Positions 1 through 5,474 of a stretch of DNA of 8,785 nt are shown here, piece by piece. Origin of the DNA: an uncultured Fretibacterium sp. (GTDB lineage: Bacteria; Synergistota; Synergistia; Synergistales; Aminobacteriaceae); NCBI GenBank assembly GCA_905373185.1, contig CAJPSE010000061.1, positions 1 through 8,785 of the forward strand. Reading direction: 5' to 3'. How positions within the stretch are numbered: the first letter of the stretch is position 1; each line of letters begins with the position of its first letter. Position numbers and translations under genes: made by a program. The notes below the pieces were generated by a model, which saw only the letters and a list, made by a program, of their open reading frames with translations, was not told the origin of the DNA and did no database searches.

Positions 1-1
1 T

Positions 2-310
2 CCCGAGCCCGCCGTGTTCGATATCCGGCGGCTCAAGCCGCTGGACACGGAGTTCCTGGACGAGGCCCTGCGGCGCTATCCGCTGGTGGCGGTGGCGGAG
101 GAGAACTATCTTGACGGAGGGGTTGGCGAGGCGGTAGCGGCGAGGATCGCGGAGGGCGGGTACCCGACGCTCCTGCGGCGCTTCGGGGTCCCCGACGTCT
201 GTGTCCCGCACGCGACGATCCCGGAACAGAGGGAGCTCTACGGCCTGACGGCGGAGAACATCCTGTCGGAGTGCCGGGCGGCCCTGCCCGTGCGGGCCCA
301 CACGGCCTGA
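2..310 (+). CDS. dxs: 1-deoxy-D-xylulose-5-phosphate synthase, C-terminal end (5' truncated by window)
   Basis: Only the last 102 residues are visible; the frame is open back to base 2, so the gene starts before the window. The segment matches the C-terminal transketolase domain of DXS: a VFDIRRLKPLD stretch near the start, then VAVAEEN followed by a GGVGEAV motif about 30 residues on, and a GVPD segment before a closing helix, all typical of the end of this family. DXS condenses pyruvate with glyceraldehyde 3-phosphate, using thiamine diphosphate, to start the cytosolic MEP isoprenoid pathway. The thiamine-binding and catalytic N-terminal domains lie outside the window, so activity cannot be judged. 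It ends 17 bases before tlyA; dxs next to tlyA is a frequent bacterial arrangement and supports both calls. Codon use is GC-rich like tlyA and larB. Confidence 0.9.
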   Translation, partial: PEPAVFDIRRLKPLDTEFLDEALRRYPLVAVAEENYLDGGVGEAVAARIAEGGYPTLLRRFGVPDVCVPHATIPEQRELYGLTAENILSECRAALPVRAHTA

Positions 311-327
311 GGGCGCGGCACGAGAGG

Positions 328-1146
328 ATGCCCCGAAGGGAACGCCTGGACAAGCTGCTGGTGGACCGCGGCCTGGCCGAGACCCGAAGCCGCGCTCAGG
401 CGCTGATCATGGCGGGGAAGGTTCGGGCCGACGGCGCGGTCGTGACCAAGGCGGGGACCCCCCTGTCCCCGGAGTGCCGTCTGGAGGTGGAGGAGGGGCG
501 GCGCTGGGCCAGCCGCGGCGCCCACAAGCTGCTGAGGGCCTTCGAGGTCTTTCCTCTGGATGCGGACGGCCGCGTTTGCGCCGACATCGGCGCCTCCACC
601 GGAGGGTTCACGGACGTCCTGCTGAATCGTGGAGCACGGAGGGTCTACGCCGTGGACGTCGGGTATGGTCAGATGCTTTGGCGCCTGGCCTCCGACCCCC
701 GCGTCGCCGTCATGGACCGGACGAACGCCCGGAACCTGACCTCCGCCGACTTCGACGAGCCGGTCAGCCTCGCCGTCTGCGACGCCTCCTTCATCTCCCT
801 GACCCTCATCCTTCCGGCGATCGATGCGTTCCTGTCCGCGGACGGGTCGGCCCTGGTCCTCGTCAAGCCTCAGTTCGAGGCGGGCCGCGAGCGTCTGGGG
901 CGGGGCGGCGTGGTGCGGGACCCCGCGGTCCATGCCGCGGTCCTGGACGAGGTGACGAACTTCATCGCGCGGCGTACTCGTTTTTTTGTCGCGGACCTGA
1001 CCTGGTCCCCCATCCTGGGCCCCGAGGGGAACATGGAGTTCCTCTGCTGGCTGACCCGGGAGGCCCGGGAGTTCTCCGTCGATATCGGAACGCTGGTCAA
1101 GGAGGCCCACCTGGCCCTTCACCCGGGCCGGGCGTCCGCAGGGTGA
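328..1146 (+). CDS. tlyA: TlyA-family rRNA 2'-O-methyltransferase (S4 domain + FtsJ-like)
   Basis: 272 residues, the usual length for TlyA/hemolysin-A family proteins. Residues 5-55 form an S4 RNA-binding domain (RLDKLLVDRGLAETRSRAQ, then GKVRADG). Residues 60-272 form a Rossmann methyltransferase domain with the SAM-binding motif DIGASTGGFTD at 86-96. The K-D-K-E tetrad of FtsJ-like enzymes can be read at K67 (GAHKLL), D152 (CDASFISL), K180 (LVKPQFE) and E237 (GNMEFL). Characterised TlyA proteins methylate ribose 2'-OH groups of 16S and/or 23S rRNA; the exact target here is inferred. The ATG at 328 is chosen because the S4 domain begins right after it and it follows dxs by 17 bases; an in-frame GTG at 271 would overlap dxs. 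The purine-rich GAGAGG abuts the ATG, so the ribosome site is poorly placed, which suggests coupling to dxs translation. In many genomes nadK follows tlyA; here larB does. Confidence 0.93.
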   Translation: MPRRERLDKLLVDRGLAETRSRAQALIMAGKVRADGAVVTKAGTPLSPECRLEVEEGRRWASRGAHKLLRAFEVFPLDADGRVCADIGASTGGFTDVLLNRGARRVYAVDVGYGQMLWRLASDPRVAVMDRTNARNLTSADFDEPVSLAVCDASFISLTLILPAIDAFLSADGSALVLVKPQFEAGRERLGRGGVVRDPAVHAAVLDEVTNFIARRTRFFVADLTWSPILGPEGNMEFLCWLTREAREFSVDIGTLVKEAHLALHPGRASAG

Positions 1147-1169
1147 GGACGCGTTATTCGGATGGAATT

Positions 1170-1227
1170 CCAAAGGGACGAGTCCCTTTGGTGGGGTTCG
1201 GGGCGATGCCCCGAGTTTTATCGTTTT
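1170..1227 (+). terminator. Double palindrome with T-rich tail after tlyA (terminator, attenuator or REP-like repeat)
   Basis: Two adjacent inverted repeats. The first is a perfect 10-bp stem, CCAAAGGGAC (1170-1179) and GTCCCTTTGG (1182-1191), with only GA between. The second is a 7-bp stem, TCGGGGC (1198-1204) and GCCCCGA (1208-1214), with loop GAT. It is followed by GTTTTATCGTTTT, an interrupted T run as in an intrinsic terminator for the dxs-tlyA transcript. However, only 39 bases separate the second hairpin from the larB ATG and I see no convincing promoter in them, so complete termination would leave larB without a promoter unless one overlaps the palindromes. The pair of compact palindromes also resembles dispersed REP-type elements. 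Terminator is the simplest call, but not certain. Confidence 0.55.
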
Positions 1228-1253
1228 CGTTTTTACGGCGAGGGGTTTTCTTA

Positions 1254-2018
1254 ATGGATGAGCATCGGAACGGCGGGGAGCGAAATCGGAGGGTTGGGGA
1301 CGACGGCTCTTTTGGGGCGGCGGCGGAACGGACCTTCAGCAGGCTTGGGGAGGAGGTCAAGCTGGACACGGACCGTCCGGTGCGGACCGGATTCTCCGAG
1401 ATCGTCTACTGTCCCGGCAAGAGCGACGAGCAGCTTCGGACCATCGCCCGCGCGTTTGCGGGGAGCTCCGAGAACGTGCTGTTCTCGCGCATCACGCCCG
1501 AGCAGCACGCCGTGATCGCCGTGGAGCTTCCGGATGCCGTCCACCACGGCGTGGCGCGTCTCTCCGGGGTGAGGCGCAGGCCGTCCGAGCACTACGCGGG
1601 CGTCGCCGTCGTCACCGCGGGCAGCAGCGACGTGCCCGTGGCGGAGGAGGCGGCGCTGACCGCCGAGTACATGGGCTGCGACGTGACGCGTCTCTACGAC
1701 GTGGGGGTCGCGGGCCTGCATCGTCTGCTCGCGCATCTGGACGTGCTGCGGTCGGCCCGTGCCATCGTCGCCGTCGCGGGGATGGATGGGGCGCTTCCGA
1801 CGGTCGTCGCGGGGCTGGTGCGCTGCCCGGTGGTCGCCGTGCCCACCAGCACGGGCTACGGGGCCAACCTGGGCGGAATCGCGCCTCTGCTGACCATGCT
1901 GAACTCCTGCGCCATGGGCGTGAGCGTCGTGAATATCGACAACGGCCTGAGCGCCGGCTATCTGGCGGCCCGCATCGTCCGCCAGATCCACGATGCGGGG
2001 GCGGAGGCGCGGGCATGA
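1254..2018 (+). CDS. larB: LarB, pyridinium-3,5-biscarboxylic acid mononucleotide synthase
   Basis: 254 residues, normal length for LarB. In characterised LarB the enzyme carboxylates nicotinic acid adenine dinucleotide and releases AMP, the first step toward the nickel-pincer nucleotide cofactor of lactate racemase and related enzymes. Residues 38-60 carry the LarB N-terminal signature (LDTDRPVRTGFSEIVY, then GKS). Residues 115-254 form the AIR-carboxylase (PurE)-like domain with TAGSSD at 121-126, AEYMGCDV at 137-144, VAGMDGALPTVVAGL at 174-188, PTSTGYGA at 197-204 and LNSCAMG at 216-222. C219 matches the cysteine reported to attach to the substrate pyridine ring. From memory many LarBs have GMEGALP where this one has GMDGALP (D178). 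The ATG at 1254 is chosen because GAGGGG (1240-1245) lies 8 bases upstream and the 35-residue lead-in before the signature is normal; the frame stays open far upstream inside tlyA, but only as a GC-rich shadow. It overlaps the next gene by 4 bases. No larC or larE is visible. Confidence 0.92.
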   Translation: MDEHRNGGERNRRVGDDGSFGAAAERTFSRLGEEVKLDTDRPVRTGFSEIVYCPGKSDEQLRTIARAFAGSSENVLFSRITPEQHAVIAVELPDAVHHGVARLSGVRRRPSEHYAGVAVVTAGSSDVPVAEEAALTAEYMGCDVTRLYDVGVAGLHRLLAHLDVLRSARAIVAVAGMDGALPTVVAGLVRCPVVAVPTSTGYGANLGGIAPLLTMLNSCAMGVSVVNIDNGLSAGYLAARIVRQIHDAGAEARA

Positions 2019-3217
2019 TCACGCGCCCGCTCCTGGAGCATATCTTTGCAGCGGCGAGCATCGAGCGGTGGAACGACCATCCGCATCCGGCCGTCTTCAC
2101 CGAGCTGGGCAAGCAGGCCCACAAGATGGTCGCCGCCTGGGTCCTGGGCAGGGCCGAGGAGGATGCGGGGCGTGCCGTGGACTGGAACGCCCTGATCGAG
2201 GGAGGGATCTTCGAGTTCCTGTACCGTGTCGTCGTCACGGACATCCGTCCTCCCGTGTTCCACAAGCTGATGCAGGACCGCGCCACGCGCGAGCAGATGG
2301 GGGAGTGGGTCTGCAGGAGGCTGGAGCCCGATCTGACGGCCTTCTCGCCCGAGGTGGCCCGGCGCTTCCGCGCCTATCACCGTGCGGAACCCGAGGGGCT
2401 GGAGCGGAGCATCCTGCGCGCGGCGCATTACATCGCCACCAAATGGGAGTTTAGCTTCATTCTGCACTGGAGCGCCGACATGTACGGAGTGGACCAGACG
2501 CGGCGGGAAATAGACGAGCAGATATCCCGGATCGACCTGCCCGCCGCGCGGGATATCCTGGAGAGCCCCGCGGACTCCAGGCTCTGGGGGTTCATATCGC
2601 TGGTGGGGCAGCTGACCTTCCAGAGGCGCTGGGCTCAGACCCCGCGGATCCCGCAGACCTCGGTCCTGGGGCACCTCCTCTTCGTCGCCCTCGTGTCCTG
2701 GATGGTCTCGCACGAGGTCGAGGTCTGTCCCAGACGTCTCTACAACAACTTCTTCGGGGGGCTCTTCCACGACCTTCCCGAGGTGCTGACGCGGGACATC
2801 ATCTCCCCCGTCAAGGCGTCCGTCGAGGGCCTGGACGAGATGATCCGACGCTACGAGAGGGAGGCGATGGAGGAGCGCATCTTCCCCCTCCTGCCCGAGG
2901 GGTGGCGCCGGGAGCTGCGCTGGTACACGGAGGAGGAGTTCACGAACAAGACCTGGCAGGAGGGGCAGATCGACCCCGTGCAGCGGCACGCCGGGGACAT
3001 CCCCCGGGAGCTGGATCGGGACTGCTACAACCCCCTGGATGGGCACATCATCGAGATATGCGACAAACTGGCCGCCTACATCGAGGCCTCCGTCTCCATC
3101 AGTACGGGCATCCGTTCCCCCGCGCTCGAGGAGGGAAAACGGCGCCTCTACGACCGCTTCCACCAGGCCCGGGTAGAGGACATCTCCCTGGGCTATCTGT
3201 TCGAGTACTTTCGGTGA
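2015..3217 (+). CDS. Tandem HD-domain protein, YfbR-like 5'-nucleotidase/phosphohydrolase family
   Basis: 400 residues, about twice the length of E. coli YfbR. The C-terminal half has a full HD set: H220, H252-D253 within FHDLPEVLTRDI, E256 in the position of the YfbR catalytic glutamate, D261, and D350 in CDKLAAYIEAS; SPVK follows the HD motif as in YfbR. This predicts a divalent-metal phosphohydrolase, probably acting on nucleotides or similar phosphomonoesters; the substrate is unknown. The N-terminal half is a decayed second copy: H36, then GGIFEFLYRVVVTDI at 63-77 aligning with GGLFHDLPEVLTRDI at 248-262, so HD has become E67-F68 and E256 is matched by R71; H138 in HYIATKWEFSFI stands where D350 is. 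The first copy probably has a structural or regulatory role (inference). The start codon overlaps the larB stop as ATGA, so the two genes are very likely translationally coupled. There is no signal peptide or membrane segment, so it should be cytosolic. Confidence 0.8.
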   Translation: MITRPLLEHIFAAASIERWNDHPHPAVFTELGKQAHKMVAAWVLGRAEEDAGRAVDWNALIEGGIFEFLYRVVVTDIRPPVFHKLMQDRATREQMGEWVCRRLEPDLTAFSPEVARRFRAYHRAEPEGLERSILRAAHYIATKWEFSFILHWSADMYGVDQTRREIDEQISRIDLPAARDILESPADSRLWGFISLVGQLTFQRRWAQTPRIPQTSVLGHLLFVALVSWMVSHEVEVCPRRLYNNFFGGLFHDLPEVLTRDIISPVKASVEGLDEMIRRYEREAMEERIFPLLPEGWRRELRWYTEEEFTNKTWQEGQIDPVQRHAGDIPRELDRDCYNPLDGHIIEICDKLAAYIEASVSISTGIRSPALEEGKRRLYDRFHQARVEDISLGYLFEYFR

Positions 3218-3242
3218 GGGGGCCTCGGGTTGAAGCCGATTT

Positions 3243-3250
3243 GGAGGTGA
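3243..3250 (+). promoter_or_regulatory. Strong ribosome binding site of the TPR-like gene
   Basis: GGAGGTGA is a near-perfect complement of the 16S rRNA 3' end and lies 4 bases before the ATG at 3255, fixing that start. It lies in the 37-base gap after the HD gene, which holds no clear terminator, so co-transcription with larB and the HD gene is possible. Confidence 0.8.
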
Positions 3251-3254
3251 GAAC

Positions 3255-5192
3255 ATGAGTTGGAGGAGAAAGCTTTTCTGGACGTTCCTTTTCCTTTGCG
3301 TGTTGGCGTTCGGTACGTTCCGGCTTCATGAAGGCGGGTATCTGGAGAGTTTCCCTCGGGTTCAAAATTGTGTTCTGCAATGTCGTCTGTTTTTCGGGGA
3401 CCAAAAGGCTGCGCTTGATGAGGCGTATCGTCTGGCCTTGGAGGTACGCTCGGTTCTGAAAGACAGGGGAATCGAGGCGGCAGAGGAATGTTACGGAAAG
3501 CTGGCGGAGCTCAACAGAAGATTTTCCATGGACATCGCCTTGACGGACAAGCAGATGGATGTTGCACTGGATCTGTTGATTGCCCAGGGGAAAAGCGGGG
3601 ATATCGATGGAGCCCAGGAGACGTATCGTACGGCGCTGGAAATCGCCGAGCCCCTCTCCGGACAATACAGAATAGAGAGAAGGAAGCTCCAGGGCGCTTA
3701 TCTTATGCTCTACTACCTGCAGGAACCGAACAGGCTTGACGATGCGCTTGCGTACATCGAGCAGGCGGATGTCCTGAGGCGTGATTTTAAGATGGATATT
3801 CATACCTTCCGCATCGGTGTCGCTGGACTGCGGGAGGCGACCTTGGGTTTTCTGGAGCATACACGCTTCGACGAAGGGGAACGAATTTATCGGCGCCTTC
3901 AGGATCTGCGGACGGCATATCCGGACGATCCGAAATCGGCTCAGGAACACCTGATCGCAGCGGTGTGGGGGGCCTGGTACTGCGTAAGGTCGGATAGTTT
4001 CTTAATGGCGGATGCCCTGCTTCGCGATGCCGCAGACTTGGTCAGGTCCTTCCCCACCATTGAGGATTATCTTAAAATGCGGGCCAAGACCCTGGCCAAG
4101 CTGGTTTCCATGTATTTATATTTGGGTGAGGATTGGGATAAGGCCAAAGAGACTTGCAGCAGACTGCTTGCCCTTTCGTCGGAGTCGGACGGCACGGAGA
4201 AGGGGGAGGAACGTCTTTGGGAGGACTTGGCACGTTGGCAGCTCTCCGCGCTCAAAACATTGGTGACCGCCCGAGTCGAAGCCTTGGATATGTCGGGAGC
4301 CCTGCAGTTTTTCGAAAAATTCTATTCCCTGTCCGAGCGTTTCATCCGACCCTCCCAAAGCGAGAGAATCCGTTCCCTGGTGACTAAGGATCGGGAGGAA
4401 GGGCTGGTCCTCATGATCTCCGGCGACGTCGATGTGGGGGACCTCGATGCGGCGAAAGAACTCTATGAACGGAGGATAAGGGAGGGGCTTTCGGCAACTT
4501 CGCTGGAGGAGCCGACGGCGATGAAGCATGCCATGACAGCGGCGCGGCAGATTCTGAGAGGATATCTTGCGTCTGGGGACTTGAATGGTGCTCAGAATTG
4601 GTACGACGAGCTGCGGTGGCTTCAGGACCGAAGTGGTTCGACGCGAGATTGGCGGGGAGACCCGATGCTGCATAAGATCGAACTGCTGGGAATCGAGGCC
4701 GAGGCTGCCGGGGATTTGCTCGCCGCTTATGGAAGGGCTGGCCGGATGGAGACCGCAACCAAGCTCTATCGACGCATCGAGGACTTAATCAAAGAGTCCG
4801 GTTTTTTTGGAATGTATTCCATGCCCACTTGGATCGACGCCGCAATGCGGATGACCTTTTTCTGCGCCTGTAAGGGGGATAAGGCATCCGCAAAACGTTA
4901 CGGCGAAGCCTACACGAAAACGAGCCGGATCTGGAAAGAAGTCCTTGATGGAACAAGCGGAAACCTTCTGCCCTCCTGGGAGTCGGAGGAACAGCGCCAG
5001 ATCCGAATTGCCCGGGGGCTGGCCGAGCATTACGATGCACGCAGCCGAAAAGAATTGCAGGGGCTTTACAACGGGATTGCCGCGCTGAGTGCGCTCTCCC
5101 CTCATTTAAAGAAGGACGCGCGGCTTGCCCAACTCCAGTCCGAAACTGCCGAGAGGCTGCGACAGCCCAAGTCTAAACAAAAGGTGCGATAG
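3255..5192 (+). CDS. Membrane-anchored TPR-like helical-repeat protein, function unknown
   Basis: 645 residues; I do not recognise a specific family. Residues 6-24 (KLFWTFLFLCVLAFGTFRL) form one hydrophobic segment after a basic SWRRK start, reading as a signal anchor or uncleaved signal peptide. Cys15 lacks the small residue of a lipobox before it, so a lipoprotein is unlikely. The rest is almost entirely amphipathic helix, with a recurring G-[D/R]-x-x-x-A-x-x-x-[Y/F] motif beginning near residues 72, 115, 159, 203, 247, 292, 343, 395, 441, 496 and 541 (for example GDIDGAQETY, GDLDAAKELY, GDLNGAQNWY, GRMETATKLY). Spacing is mostly 43-46 residues with a few of 51-55, longer than classic 34-residue TPRs and nearer to the 42-residue kinesin-light-chain type. 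Such solenoids usually bind proteins, so a scaffold outside the cytoplasmic membrane is the likely role (inference). Codon use is less GC-rich than in the upstream genes. It ends in a basic tail (KSKQKVR). Confidence 0.75.
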   Translation: MSWRRKLFWTFLFLCVLAFGTFRLHEGGYLESFPRVQNCVLQCRLFFGDQKAALDEAYRLALEVRSVLKDRGIEAAEECYGKLAELNRRFSMDIALTDKQMDVALDLLIAQGKSGDIDGAQETYRTALEIAEPLSGQYRIERRKLQGAYLMLYYLQEPNRLDDALAYIEQADVLRRDFKMDIHTFRIGVAGLREATLGFLEHTRFDEGERIYRRLQDLRTAYPDDPKSAQEHLIAAVWGAWYCVRSDSFLMADALLRDAADLVRSFPTIEDYLKMRAKTLAKLVSMYLYLGEDWDKAKETCSRLLALSSESDGTEKGEERLWEDLARWQLSALKTLVTARVEALDMSGALQFFEKFYSLSERFIRPSQSERIRSLVTKDREEGLVLMISGDVDVGDLDAAKELYERRIREGLSATSLEEPTAMKHAMTAARQILRGYLASGDLNGAQNWYDELRWLQDRSGSTRDWRGDPMLHKIELLGIEAEAAGDLLAAYGRAGRMETATKLYRRIEDLIKESGFFGMYSMPTWIDAAMRMTFFCACKGDKASAKRYGEAYTKTSRIWKEVLDGTSGNLLPSWESEEQRQIRIARGLAEHYDARSRKELQGLYNGIAALSALSPHLKKDARLAQLQSETAERLRQPKSKQKVR

Positions 5193-5216
5193 GGCCGAAC
5201 GCATTTGTACCATTCC

Positions 5217-5252
5217 GCACCGGCGGGCATGAAAGGCGGTTCCCGCCTCCGC
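5217..5252. repeat. Imperfect palindrome, REP-like
   Basis: GCACCGGCGGG (5217-5227) and CCCGCCTCCGC (5242-5252) pair at 8 of 11 positions across a 14-base loop; an alternative tight hairpin is AGGCGG (5234-5239) with CCGCCT (5243-5248). The element is GC-rich within a more AT-rich gap, is preceded by CCATTCCG, and resembles the dispersed repeats many genomes carry around an ATTCCCGC...GCGGGAAT core. No T run follows, so it is not a canonical terminator. Only one copy is in the window, so its repeated nature is inferred. Confidence 0.4.
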
Positions 5253-5474
5253 GACGTGGGGACTATTATTATGATAAGTGATAGGCTCAATGCCGGGATA
5301 AGGGCAAGAAGGCAGCTGGACATCAAGACAGAAACAGGCATTCATGTCCGTTTGACTTGGGAATTATCGGGACAATGGATGGACGGACGGAACGGTAAAC
5401 GCAAGAAATACGCATAAAGACACGATATAACACATTCATTTTGCCGTGAAGTGCAAAGGGATGGAGGAATAAAA
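5253..5474 (+). other. Intergenic region upstream of the duplicated membrane protein gene
   Basis: No supported gene. A 70-codon frame (TTG at 5205 to 5417) has no ribosome site and crosses the palindrome, so I do not call it. A promoter for the gene at 5475 probably lies here. TATAAC (5426-5431) is a fair -10 box 44 bases before the ATG, but the bases 17 upstream (AAGAAA) are a poor -35. A TTGACT at 5352-5357 has no well-spaced -10. The ribosome site GGAGG (5463-5467) stands 7 bases before the ATG. Confidence 0.4.

Noticed and set aside
238..1173. 311-codon open frame on the minus strand opposite tlyA
   Set aside because: Shadow of tlyA and the dxs end; low-complexity composition and no motif.
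474..1253. Long upstream extension of the larB frame
   Set aside because: The frame is open through tlyA but encodes Arg/Gly/Pro-rich nonsense. The ATG at 1254 has a ribosome site and gives normal LarB length.
3218..3254. Weak GGCCTC...GAAGCC hairpin between the HD and TPR-like genes as a terminator
   Set aside because: Stem is short and mismatched and no T run follows; the gap ends in a strong ribosome site, so read-through is more likely.
1958..3256. 432-codon open frame on the minus strand opposite the HD gene
   Set aside because: It mirrors the HD gene exactly, is rich in proline, glycine and arginine, and shows no family motif. The plus strand has clear HD motifs and a coupled start. 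Long antisense frames are expected in GC-rich genes.
5205..5417. 70-codon frame in the gap before the duplicated membrane protein gene
   Set aside because: TTG start without ribosome site, crosses a palindromic element, no recognisable features.
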